Positions 1 through 9,083 of a DNA stretch of 64,000 nt are shown piece after piece (position 1 is the stretch's first letter; each line of letters opens with the position of its first letter). Position numbers and translations under genes: made by a program. The notes beneath the pieces were generated by a model. That model ran no database searches, was not told where the DNA came from, and saw nothing but the letters and a program-made list of their open reading frames with translations. This DNA comes from JADJSS01 sp964490845 (lineage in GTDB: Bacteria > Bacteroidota > Bacteroidia > Chitinophagales > JADIYW01). The stretch covers positions 7,374 through 71,373 of the forward strand of contig CAZBED010000013.1 of assembly GCA_964490845.1 (NCBI GenBank), given 5' to 3'.

Positions 1-1
1 T

Positions 2-1924
2 ACAACCACCGTCATTAAGCCACCCGCTTTATTGCAATGCGGCGAAGTTCCAGCCCGATTGAACAATGTGGTGCTGGGTGCTACTCCGCCAAACTCGGCT
101 GACAGGCCGGTCGTAGTGTTTATACATGGCTGGTTTGATAACGGCTATGCGTGGTTTATGGCAAAAAACAAGTGGTATGAAAATACTTACAATGCGGGTT
201 ATAAATCAGCGTTCTTCTTTCAGTCATATAGTGATGAGTTTGAAAAAAACGGAAAAGTCATTGCCGAAATGATACGGCAGACATGCAGGCATTTTAATAC
301 CAACAGAGTGATTGCAGTTTGTCACAGTAAAGGCGGATATGATATAGAATATGCGCTTTACAATGAAAATATGTGGGATACCGTTCAGGGGGTTATCACA
401 TTGTCAACACCTTTTCGCGGAGCACCTATGTCAGACCTAATCGCTACGCCCATTATTCGTACATTATTGGAGAGCGTACCTATTGTTGGGCCAATATTTA
501 AAGGGAAAGGTTCTTATCAAATGCAAACAGCCTACATGGCCGGTGTCGTCAGGCCTATGATGGATAATCATCCCGACAACCGGCCGGAAAAATTCCATTG
601 CTTCGCCTCCTGGGGGCTCGACCATAAAACGGTATTTCCCGCTGCCATTCCCGATGATATGCTAAAAGTGGTCTTCAATGACTATCGTCCTTTGTGTCTG
701 GATATTCCGGGATTTGGAACATTGGCGGGTGATTTAATGACGGGATTTATGACTGTTGTCGGGAATCTTTCCAGAATCGTTCAGGTGCAGGATAAGTACA
801 ATAATCCTCAAAAAAATTTATATGATATCGACGGCCTGGCTCCGTATTATTCCAGCATCCGTCCAGGTGCGTCGTCATTCTCTCAGCCACCGCCGTCACA
901 GCAGTCTTATTTAAATCATATAGATGTCCTGTTGTCTTCCTATATGTGGGATAAGGTATTTCCGGAAATTGAATATTTCAAGGATCATCCCGTTTTGCGA
1001 AAAAAAAATATAGTTGAAACACCTGCGGCATCAACAGAGTATCAGCCCGTTTCAGATGTACAGATGATACAGGCTAATACGATTGAACTGAATACGGAAA
1101 TGGTCAATAAATTGTATCTGGCAGGTGAGTATAAAGACGCTGTAGTATCTGTATATAATGACAGAAATGAATGGGTGAAAAATATAGACCTGAATGTAAC
1201 GACAAAAGGTATGTTCGATATTTTTCATGAAGTTGATTTATCCTTTTTAGAACATGGTAAAAAGTATTCATTGAAAAGTTCTGTTGTGTTGACAGGCTTG
1301 TTAAAAGATGGGAAAAAAGCGGCTGTTCAATTGAGTGTCCCGTCTGATAAAACGTTTTATACTGATGAACCATTAGGGCTGGAAGTACATCTGCAGGATT
1401 GGACAGACGCAATACAAAGTACAATGGTAAAAGGTTATCTCAACAGAAATATCAATGAACAGGGGGAAGTTATCTGGGATAAAATGATACCTGTCACATT
1501 TGTATGGGATGAACAAAGACAAGCGTTTGTATGTCCCGATAAATTGTCATTGGATAACGGGATATACAATCTTTCTGTATGGGCAGAAAGCCCCGGATTA
1601 AAGCGATTTGCCACGACCAGCCTTTTAATGAAACAAACTGAAAAGAATACAGATTCCCATACCCTTGCGATGACGGTATTCCCAAATCCGTCATATGGTG
1701 GTTTCTCTCTCCAATTCGATGTACAACCGGAAACTAATTACCATTTAGTTATTTGTAATGCATTAGGCCAACAAGTCTTTTTCCAAAATATAGCGATAAA
1801 TAACAACGTGAGACAGACTATACAATTGGATGCATCTACCTTAAATCTTGCGAAGGGAGCTTATTTCCTCTCATTATACGGCAATAGTGAACGAAAATCT
1901 ACACGTGTAATTATCATAGAATAG
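2..1924 (+). CDS. Secreted lipase/esterase-like protein with T9SS sorting domain (5' partial)
   Basis: The reading frame is open to the left edge, so the start lies outside the window; the first in-window start codon would be a TTG at 32. The N-terminal part is an alpha/beta-hydrolase: an IHGW oxyanion-type strand followed about 65 residues later by a nucleophile elbow reading VCHSKGG, where the usual first Gly of GxSxG is replaced by Cys. A middle beta-rich region follows. The last ~85 residues, starting at VFPNP and ending in a basic strand (KSTRVIIIE), are a Por secretion type A sorting domain, so the protein is probably exported by type IX secretion and anchored or released at the surface. 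The substrate is not evident; esterase or lipase activity is inferred from the fold. The gene ends 143 bp before the fatty-acid operon, but linkage to it is unproven. Confidence 0.8.
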   Translation, partial: TTTVIKPPALLQCGEVPARLNNVVLGATPPNSADRPVVVFIHGWFDNGYAWFMAKNKWYENTYNAGYKSAFFFQSYSDEFEKNGKVIAEMIRQTCRHFNTNRVIAVCHSKGGYDIEYALYNENMWDTVQGVITLSTPFRGAPMSDLIATPIIRTLLESVPIVGPIFKGKGSYQMQTAYMAGVVRPMMDNHPDNRPEKFHCFASWGLDHKTVFPAAIPDDMLKVVFNDYRPLCLDIPGFGTLAGDLMTGFMTVVGNLSRIVQVQDKYNNPQKNLYDIDGLAPYYSSIRPGASSFSQPPPSQQSYLNHIDVLLSSYMWDKVFPEIEYFKDHPVLRKKNIVETPAASTEYQPVSDVQMIQANTIELNTEMVNKLYLAGEYKDAVVSVYNDRNEWVKNIDLNVTTKGMFDIFHEVDLSFLEHGKKYSLKSSVVLTGLLKDGKKAAVQLSVPSDKTFYTDEPLGLEVHLQDWTDAIQSTMVKGYLNRNINEQGEVIWDKMIPVTFVWDEQRQAFVCPDKLSLDNGIYNLSVWAESPGLKRFATTSLLMKQTEKNTDSHTLAMTVFPNPSYGGFSLQFDVQPETNYHLVICNALGQQVFFQNIAINNNVRQTIQLDASTLNLAKGAYFLSLYGNSERKSTRVIIIE

Positions 1925-2067
1925 TTATATAATATTACTGTTCCGCTGCAAACCGATAAACTATTGTAAATTAATGCGTGATTACCTTAACGCGGTATTA
2001 TCTTTTGTTACATAAACGTAGTGATATATTGGATTAATTTTATGTTTGTATTCTTATTCCTTAAACG

Positions 2068-3393
2068 ATGAGCACTAAAAATAAAAAGAAGCGCGATTTT
2101 CCATTGGCGACCTATTTTGAATATTACAACCAGTTTTTAGATTCTAAAATAGGTAAGGCATTTAACCTCCGGAAAATTTCTGAACGCTTTGTCTATGAAG
2201 GTATAAAAAATGGCGTGAAAGCAGCGAGCGGTACGTCCAGAGTGTTTAAAAGCTTAACCAATGGAAATGCACAACGCCTGGAATCCAGGCCGGCAACAGA
2301 TTTGTTCGATTTAAATTATACAGAAGAACAGTCTATTATCCGGGAGTCGGTTCAGGCACTCGCGGTAAAAATGCGGACAGCTGCTGAAAAAATAGATGAT
2401 AGTGGCAGTATCCCGGACGAATTGTGGCAGGAATTTAATGACCTGCAGCTGGCCTATATGCAGGTTCCTGAAGCACTGGGCGGTATGATGAAACAAAAAT
2501 CTACCGTCACTCAAATGATGATAGCAGAAACATTGGCCTACGGTGATTTGGGACAGGCGTATGCGTTCTTCACAAAACATAGTGTCTTGAATGCCCTTAT
2601 TCAATGGGGAACCGCCGGTCAGCAGGAAACATTAGTTCCGGACTTTTTAAATGAACAACCGGAAATTGCTACCATTGCCATAAACGAACCAACACCTTTG
2701 TTTTCCCCTTTTGAACTGACGACCACCGCGGTAAAAATAGATGGTAAATATCTTTTAAACGGCACTAAGAATATGGTTCCTCTTGCTGAAAAATCTACGT
2801 ATATTTTAGTAGCAGCAAAAACCGATGACTCCGGCATTCAATTGTTTATCGTAGATAAAAATACCAAAGGAGTCAGCATTACGCCGGATAGAAGCATGGG
2901 GCTGATAGCTGCTGAGTTGTGCCGGATGGATTTGGAGAATGTTTCCGTTGATGAATCTGCCATATTAGGCGAAAAGAAAGGATTGAATTATCCTGAGTTT
3001 ATTTCATACAGTAAACTGGGTTGGTGTGCGTTGGCCGTAGGCTGTTGTCAGGCCGTACTGGATTATGTCATTCCTTATACGAACGACCGGTATGCATTCG
3101 GAGAGCCCATCAGTCATCGTCAGGCTGTAGCATTCATGATTGCAGATATAAAAATTGAACTGGATAGTATGCGTATGCTCACCCAACGGGCAGCAGCAAG
3201 GGCGGAACAGGGTTTGGATTTTGAACGGGAAGCCTATCTGGCGCATGTGCTTTGCAGTGACAAGAGTATGCAAATTGGAAGTAATGGCGTTCAGCTTTTA
3301 GGAGGTCACGGATACATCCGCGATTTTCCGGTGGAACGCTGGTACCGTGATTTAAGAGCGGTATCTATTGGAATGAATGGTGTACATCTATAA
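2068..3393 (+). CDS. Acyl-CoA dehydrogenase-like subunit lacking the usual catalytic glutamate
   Basis: A 441-aa acyl-CoA dehydrogenase family flavoprotein with an unusual ~75-residue basic N-terminal extension before the helical domain (LNYTEEQ onward). The middle beta domain (IAINEPTP, LNGTKNMVPLAE) and C-terminal helical domain (LLGGHGYIRDFPVERWYRDLRAVSI) are recognisable. The chain ends at SIGMNGVHL, exactly where the family normally has the catalytic YEG-T/S motif, so neither the catalytic Glu nor the following helix is present. The next gene is a second, complete acyl-CoA dehydrogenase 10 bp downstream. I infer that the two form a heteromeric enzyme, as described for mycobacterial FadE pairs. 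A TATGTTTG box at 2041-2048 resembles a Bacteroidota -7 element, without a matching -33. Confidence 0.85.
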   Translation: MSTKNKKKRDFPLATYFEYYNQFLDSKIGKAFNLRKISERFVYEGIKNGVKAASGTSRVFKSLTNGNAQRLESRPATDLFDLNYTEEQSIIRESVQALAVKMRTAAEKIDDSGSIPDELWQEFNDLQLAYMQVPEALGGMMKQKSTVTQMMIAETLAYGDLGQAYAFFTKHSVLNALIQWGTAGQQETLVPDFLNEQPEIATIAINEPTPLFSPFELTTTAVKIDGKYLLNGTKNMVPLAEKSTYILVAAKTDDSGIQLFIVDKNTKGVSITPDRSMGLIAAELCRMDLENVSVDESAILGEKKGLNYPEFISYSKLGWCALAVGCCQAVLDYVIPYTNDRYAFGEPISHRQAVAFMIADIKIELDSMRMLTQRAAARAEQGLDFEREAYLAHVLCSDKSMQIGSNGVQLLGGHGYIRDFPVERWYRDLRAVSIGMNGVHL

Positions 3394-3403
3394 AAAATAT
3401 ACA

Positions 3404-4603
3404 ATGAATTTAGAAATTCCGGGAAAGTTTAAAGGGATACAGAATTTTGCCATCATGGCGGCCAAAACCATCTTCAGGCCGGTATCCAGAAAATATGATA
3501 TGGAAGAGCATGCCTATCCTGTTGAACTGGATTTGTTTGCCGCGGGTTTAAAGGGCCTGAATGAAGGTTCAGATGCACCCGTTGGCGGTGCGGCTACCAA
3601 GAAAGCGGAGGCGGCAGAAGGCGAGGTTCGTAATGGCGCGAATATGGCGAACTGTGTGAATATACAGGCGATGTGTTATGGTGACGTAGGATTGTTATTG
3701 TCTATTCCTAATCAGGGATTGGGAAATGCCGCTATCAGCGCGGTGGCCAATCCCGAGCAGTTGAAACGATTCTCTAACTCCTGGGCAGCCATGGCGATAA
3801 CCGAACCGAATTGCGGTTCAGATTCTTCCGCTATTACCACCACCGCCCGACAGGAAGGGGACTATTACATTATAAACGGAGAAAAGATTTATGTCACCGC
3901 AGGTGAACGAAGCAATGCCGTTGTGGTCTGGGCAACGCTGGACAAATCGGTGGGCAAGGCTGCCATAAAATCCTTTGTGGTCGAAAAAGGAACTCCCGGA
4001 ATGGAAGTGGTTCGCCTGGAAAAGAAACTGGGAATTCGTGCTTCAGATACGGCTGCAATCACCTTTACCGATTGCAAGGTGCCTGCTGAAAATTTACTGG
4101 GAACACCGGAGATAGATATTAAAAAAGGCTTTGGCGGTGTAATGGAAACATTTGATAATACAAGGCCTTTCGTGGCATCGATGGCGAATGGTGTGGCGGA
4201 AGCGGCAATAGAACGGACGAAAGAACTGTTAGAAGATACTATCCATCTGGATTACCGCACACCGATTAATAATGCTAAAGCAGCGGAAGCTGAGCTGTAC
4301 AGGATGGAAGCGGAATATGAAGCCGCCCGATTGCTCACGCTCAGAGCCGCGTGGATGGCGGATAACCGTAAACCCAATTCGCTGGAAGCATCTGTCTGTA
4401 AGGCGAAGGCCGGCCGGGTAACCAACCAGATTGCATTAAAATGCATTGAATTGTGCGGCTCGCTCGGATATTCATACAAAGAACTGCTGGAGAAATGGGC
4501 GAGGGACTCAAAAATCCTGGATATTTTTGAAGGAACTCAGCAGATTCAGCAGTTAATTATTGCCCGCAGATTGCTGAACAAATCATCATCAGAACTTAAA
4601 TAA
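3404..4603 (+). CDS. Acyl-CoA dehydrogenase, catalytic partner
   Basis: A 399-aa acyl-CoA dehydrogenase. The flavin and acyl-binding signature AITEPNCGSD is near residue 125, and the catalytic glutamate is kept in DIFEGTQQIQQLI close to the C terminus. The ATG at 3404 is preferred because the longer in-frame start at 3377 would overlap the preceding gene by 17 bp. It carries the residues its upstream neighbour lacks, so it is the likely catalytic subunit of a two-subunit enzyme oxidising acyl-CoA to 2-enoyl-CoA. The acyl-CoA synthetase gene starts four bases after its stop, which points to one transcript for fatty-acid activation and first-step beta-oxidation. Chain-length specificity cannot be read from the sequence. 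Confidence 0.9.
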   Translation: MNLEIPGKFKGIQNFAIMAAKTIFRPVSRKYDMEEHAYPVELDLFAAGLKGLNEGSDAPVGGAATKKAEAAEGEVRNGANMANCVNIQAMCYGDVGLLLSIPNQGLGNAAISAVANPEQLKRFSNSWAAMAITEPNCGSDSSAITTTARQEGDYYIINGEKIYVTAGERSNAVVVWATLDKSVGKAAIKSFVVEKGTPGMEVVRLEKKLGIRASDTAAITFTDCKVPAENLLGTPEIDIKKGFGGVMETFDNTRPFVASMANGVAEAAIERTKELLEDTIHLDYRTPINNAKAAEAELYRMEAEYEAARLLTLRAAWMADNRKPNSLEASVCKAKAGRVTNQIALKCIELCGSLGYSYKELLEKWARDSKILDIFEGTQQIQQLIIARRLLNKSSSELK

Positions 4604-4607
4604 TAGA

Positions 4608-6434
4608 ATGGCCACGAAAGGTGTACGGGAGAATACTGTCAGTCTATCGGAATTAATCCTGAAACTACCAGGTGCAGTGAAGGATTTACCCAAAATCCTG
4701 ACAGCATTATATTACAATTTTACGATACAGCCGCAGTCGGTGGTTTCCATCGGTGAGATTTTCAATAAAACCGTTTCCAAATATCCGAATCATACCTGTA
4801 TTCTATACCGAGACAAAAAATGGACATACAGGGAGTTTAATAATTGGGTAAACAGACTGGCTAATCATTTTATTGGCCTTGGATTTAAAAAAGGTGATGT
4901 AGTCGCCGTCTTAGTGGAGAACAGGCCGGAAATACTGGCCATCTCCATGGCTATGGCTAAAATTGGTGGTATTGCCGCCTTACTGAATACCGCACAGAAA
5001 CACAAACCGCTCATACATAGTATACACTTGGCAAACCCGAAACTGATTTTAGTCGGTAGTGAATTAATCGACCATTTTATTGAAATAAAAGACGAAATAC
5101 AGGAAAAAACCGAAACAGTCCACATAATTCCGCACCCTGACATAAAAACACCTAAGATAAAAGGAATTATAGAATTCGATATGCTGAGTGCAGGTTACTC
5201 AGCAAATGAGCCGAACATCAATTACAAAATCTATTCACGGGACGCCTGTTTGTACATTTATACTTCCGGTACTACCGGACTGCCAAAAGCATCTATTATC
5301 AGCCATGGCAGATGGATAAAAGGGTACAGCGCATTTGGATTAACATCGTTTCGTTTGTCACCGGAAGATATTCTGTATGTGCCGTTACCGTTTTTTCATG
5401 CTACAGCTATGGTGGTTTGCTGGACATCGGTGGTTGCGGGAGGTGCGGCTATTGTCATAAAAAATAAATTCAGTGTTACAGATTTCTGGAATGATATTGA
5501 TTATTATAAGGCAACCGGTTTCGGGTATGTAGGGGAAATGTGCAAATATTTACTGAATACGACGGTACATCCGCTGGAGAAACATAATACGCTGACAAAA
5601 ATGATTGGAAACGGATTGCGTCCGGAAATCTGGAAGGCATTTAAAGAAAGATTTGCAATAGAGCAGGTTTCCGAATTTTACGCTTCGAGTGAAGGTAATA
5701 TCGCCTTTTTTAATGTATTCAATGTCGATGAAACAATGGGATTTTCTATTACAAGTTATGCCATAGTAGAGTACGATCAGGAAAACGAATGCCCTGTTTT
5801 AGACAGAAAGGGTTTTATGAAAAAGGTAAACAGCTATCAGACCGGATTGCTGTTGGGGGAAATTAATGAACGTTATCCGTTTGACGGGTACACGGAAAAA
5901 GATAAAACGGAAAAATCTATTTTCAGGAACGTTTTTAAAAAAGGAGATGCCTGGTTCAACACTGGGGATTTAGTGCGGGATATGGGTTATTTTCATACGC
6001 AATTTGTTGACCGGCTGGGGGATACTTTCCGGTGGAAAGGGGAGAACGTCTCGACCGGAGAGGTGGAGGGAATCATAAATCAGTTTAACGGAATTGAAGA
6101 AAGTATCGTTTATGGTGTGGAAATTCCGGACAACAGCGGTAGGGCGGGAATGGCAAATATTGTTTTGAAAGAGGATAGCGGAAAGTTTGATTTAGTGGCA
6201 TTTTATCGTTACCTGAGCGAAGAGCTGCCGCCTTATGCAGTCCCTCTCTTTTTACGCTTTTCCTCACATTCGGATATTACTACGACCTTTAAGCATCAAA
6301 AATACAAACTGAAAAAAGAAGCTTATGATTGTACCCAAATCGGAAAAGAGGTATATGTATTGATTGACAAAAAATACACCCGTGTAACGGTGAAAGTTCG
6401 GGATGCAATTAACAGTGGCCGGTATCGTTTTTGA
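4608..6434 (+). CDS. Long/very-long-chain acyl-CoA synthetase (FATP type)
   Basis: A 608-aa AMP-forming acyl-CoA synthetase. The ATP/AMP motif YIYTSGTTGLPKAS sits near residue 220, the fatty-acid transport protein-type motif NTGDLVRDMGYFHTQFVDRLGDTFRWKGENV near residue 450, and a C-terminal domain has the FKHQKYKLKKE end typical of FATP/ACSVL proteins. It should convert free fatty acids plus CoA and ATP to acyl-CoA at the inner membrane, coupling uptake to activation. It is last in the operon with the two acyl-CoA dehydrogenase subunits, so all three act in sequence. A strong hairpin terminator follows the stop by about 35 bp. Confidence 0.92.
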   Translation: MATKGVRENTVSLSELILKLPGAVKDLPKILTALYYNFTIQPQSVVSIGEIFNKTVSKYPNHTCILYRDKKWTYREFNNWVNRLANHFIGLGFKKGDVVAVLVENRPEILAISMAMAKIGGIAALLNTAQKHKPLIHSIHLANPKLILVGSELIDHFIEIKDEIQEKTETVHIIPHPDIKTPKIKGIIEFDMLSAGYSANEPNINYKIYSRDACLYIYTSGTTGLPKASIISHGRWIKGYSAFGLTSFRLSPEDILYVPLPFFHATAMVVCWTSVVAGGAAIVIKNKFSVTDFWNDIDYYKATGFGYVGEMCKYLLNTTVHPLEKHNTLTKMIGNGLRPEIWKAFKERFAIEQVSEFYASSEGNIAFFNVFNVDETMGFSITSYAIVEYDQENECPVLDRKGFMKKVNSYQTGLLLGEINERYPFDGYTEKDKTEKSIFRNVFKKGDAWFNTGDLVRDMGYFHTQFVDRLGDTFRWKGENVSTGEVEGIINQFNGIEESIVYGVEIPDNSGRAGMANIVLKEDSGKFDLVAFYRYLSEELPPYAVPLFLRFSSHSDITTTFKHQKYKLKKEAYDCTQIGKEVYVLIDKKYTRVTVKVRDAINSGRYRF

Positions 6435-6470
6435 TCAAGAATTTACTGTCTGTTTTTCTTGTGCATAAAA

Positions 6471-6497
6471 AAACCGCAGACTATTTGTCTGCGGTTT
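6471..6497. terminator. Bidirectional hairpin terminator
   Basis: A perfect 11-bp stem (AAACCGCAGAC / GTCTGCGGTTT) with a 5-nt loop lies between the convergent acyl-CoA synthetase and HYR protein genes. The A-run before and the T-residues after allow it to serve both directions. Confidence 0.8.
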
Positions 6498-6522
6498 ATC
6501 CAAAATGTCGTTGCTATACGGA

Positions 6523-8850
6523 TTATTTGGTTAACATGAGTTTGTTTACAAATACTTTATCATTTGTTTCTAAGCGATAGAAATAAGTGCCCGCCGGATG
6601 GTTTGAACCATTGAACTGGAATGTATATTCGCTTCCTGTTTCAATATTTCCTTCAAACAGGCTTTCTACTTCTTGTCCGGCGATATTGTAGATAGCCAGT
6701 TTTGCTTTGCCATCAGTGGTCGCACGGAATCGGATAGTCGAGAAGTCATTGAACGGATTTGGATACGCAGCGACTTCAACAGCAGTTTCTATGCTTTTTT
6801 CTTCCGCCTGTTCAGGTGCGGCTAATCTTTCGGCAGATGTGGATGCAAATGCCTGAGGTGCTTGTGAGCAGGAAATACAATTTGTATTCCAATTCCAGGT
6901 TGTATACTCATCAGCGGTTATATTCTTTGCAACAAATTGTCCAGTCAGTTTCGTAGGAGCAGCAGCAGTAGCTTTTTGGACTACAATATCCCCGGTTAAT
7001 GTATAAACATTGCCAATAAACTGTGCACCAGGTCCGAAGGTAAACTCATCAGAAGCCGATTTGTCTTTTACATAGAAAGTTACCCTGTTTTTTGCAAGAT
7101 TTGTTTTGCTGTTTTTGTCAAATAATACTGCTTTAACCACTGTTACCTGTGCACAGGATGAGAAACTGGTGGTGGATCCTTCTTTAGCTGTATATTGAAC
7201 GGCATAGATTCTTGGTTGTGTAAAGTTTACTTTTGAGTTTTTTCCTAAAGAGATAGTACCGTAAATGGAATCTGTCAGGGTAATAGTCGCATTGTCTGCA
7301 ACGGTTACATTTTTTTTGCTGTTTGCAAATGGATTCGCTAAAATAGTCGGTAAGGTAACAACAGCGGCAGCCGTAATTTTATTGGTAACCGTACTGCCGT
7401 TTGTAACGCTGATAACGGGTGCCTTTACAAAAGTAGAAGATGCCGTGATAACACTGTTTCTGTCAATTGTTGCTTTTGCGCCTGCCTTTGAAACGGCAAC
7501 ACCGCCATTCTCCACCGTATTTCTTTTAAAACTGACAGCATCTATACCAACTACGGTATAGGCATTGGCAGTGAGTGTTTTATCAAATGAAACAGTTTGG
7601 AACGCTTCGGCTGTACATCCATATTGATTGGTTGCCAAAACTGAATAAATTCCATTGGTAGCATCTATGGATTGTTCGGATTTTCCGTTATTCCAGAAGA
7701 AGGTAGATGTTTGATCATTTGAACTGGCTGTAAGTATTTTAAAATCACCCTGACAACCTTGAGGGATTGAGCTCATAGCGATGGACGCAGTAGGTATGCT
7801 GCCTTCCACGGTTACAACAGCTGTACAGGAAGCTGTTGCATCTCCGTTAGTCACGGTTAAAGTAACCTCATTTGCTCCAATAGAAGAGCAGTCAAAATAG
7901 GAGTTGGAAACTTCAATAGTCTCAAATCCGAATGAACCGTCGTCAACATCTTGTGGTGTGATTGTTACATTACCATTCGCTAAAGCTACTGTAATATCCT
8001 GACATACTGCTTGCATTGGATATGGGTTTATGGTTACAATAGCATCACACGCAGATGCATTGCCGGAAGGGTCAGTTGCCGTAAGCGTTACGCTGTTTTC
8101 TCCCAGATTGTTTGCATCGAATGCTGTTTGTGATGCTTCTAGTGCGAATGAACAGTTGTCATAAGTACCGCCGTCGATAGATGCGGGATCTAAAGTCGCA
8201 TTTCCGTTTTGATCCAATTCTATTGTAATATCCTGACAAACTACACTCGGTGGTAAAATATCTACTACCTGAATCAACGCGTCACAAGTAGCGGTATTTC
8301 CGCTTAAATCAATATAAGTCACAGTTACATAGTTGTCGCCTATATCATTACAGGTGAAATCAGTTTTACTCGCGGTAATATCTGCAAGACATCCTTCTTC
8401 AGAACCTCCATCCAGATACCACGGATTTACATAGTATGTACCATCTTCTTGCAGGTCAGCTATGAAACTAAGGCAGTTCAGATTAGTCGGCGCCAGATTG
8501 TCCTCAACTGTTACAGAAGCTTCACAGGTGGCTGTATTACCGGATGCATCTGTTACCGTCAGTAAAACCGTGACCGGTGACAGCAATGCGTCAATACAAA
8601 AGAATTCCACCGTGTTTCCGTCCTGGATTAATCCGTAATCATCGACATTTAGTCGGATAGCAGTAATGGATGCAATAGCGTCATCATCTGTGGAGCCGTT
8701 ATCAAAGTCGCCGGCAGGAATTGCGGCATAGCCCCAGGAGTCCAACTGGACCGTAATGTTTTTACAATTCGCAGTCGGGGGTGTTACATCTTGCGCCATA
8801 ACGGCAGCATAAATGAACGTGAAGAATAGTGATAGAAAAAAGGGTCTCAT
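6523..8850 (-). CDS. Secreted HYR-repeat protein with T9SS sorting domain
   Basis: A 775-aa exported protein. Residues 1-19 are a signal peptide ending in AVMAQ. About four immunoglobulin-like HYR-type modules follow, each opening with a PPxxxCxxITxxLD-like strand and containing a GGSYDNC-like or TATDPSGN-like motif. After a central stretch of beta-strand repeats (residues ~430-640), the C-terminal ~85 residues from AAYPNPFNDFSTIRF to VNKLMLTK form a Por secretion sorting domain. Such proteins are adhesins or surface scaffolds in gliding and particle-attached Bacteroidota; no catalytic domain is visible. It is monocistronic, with a terminator after it and 233 bp of AT-rich sequence before it. 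The ligand is unknown. Confidence 0.88.
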   Translation of the reverse strand: MRPFFLSLFFTFIYAAVMAQDVTPPTANCKNITVQLDSWGYAAIPAGDFDNGSTDDDAIASITAIRLNVDDYGLIQDGNTVEFFCIDALLSPVTVLLTVTDASGNTATCEASVTVEDNLAPTNLNCLSFIADLQEDGTYYVNPWYLDGGSEEGCLADITASKTDFTCNDIGDNYVTVTYIDLSGNTATCDALIQVVDILPPSVVCQDITIELDQNGNATLDPASIDGGTYDNCSFALEASQTAFDANNLGENSVTLTATDPSGNASACDAIVTINPYPMQAVCQDITVALANGNVTITPQDVDDGSFGFETIEVSNSYFDCSSIGANEVTLTVTNGDATASCTAVVTVEGSIPTASIAMSSIPQGCQGDFKILTASSNDQTSTFFWNNGKSEQSIDATNGIYSVLATNQYGCTAEAFQTVSFDKTLTANAYTVVGIDAVSFKRNTVENGGVAVSKAGAKATIDRNSVITASSTFVKAPVISVTNGSTVTNKITAAAVVTLPTILANPFANSKKNVTVADNATITLTDSIYGTISLGKNSKVNFTQPRIYAVQYTAKEGSTTSFSSCAQVTVVKAVLFDKNSKTNLAKNRVTFYVKDKSASDEFTFGPGAQFIGNVYTLTGDIVVQKATAAAPTKLTGQFVAKNITADEYTTWNWNTNCISCSQAPQAFASTSAERLAAPEQAEEKSIETAVEVAAYPNPFNDFSTIRFRATTDGKAKLAIYNIAGQEVESLFEGNIETGSEYTFQFNGSNHPAGTYFYRLETNDKVFVNKLMLTK

Positions 8851-9083
8851 GTTTCAAATATTTAAAGGTTACCAATAATAGACATAGATACATTAACTGT
8901 TAGTAATAAAAGTTTAATTTTCAGGTTTAATATGTTTCGTACTCGAAACTGGATTAAGAGTACAAAGGTTTACGTTTCAAAGTCAAATATATACCAATGT
9001 TTTTATTTCCGCAACTTTTTTTTAACTTTTTTTATAAATCTACTTAAAACATAATTTTTTGTTTCATTAAAACCGTACGTATT

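Noticed and set aside
7265..7561. 98-aa plus-strand hydrophobic ORF
   Set aside because: Shadow of the HYR protein strand repeats; apparent hydrophobicity comes from the opposite-strand codons.
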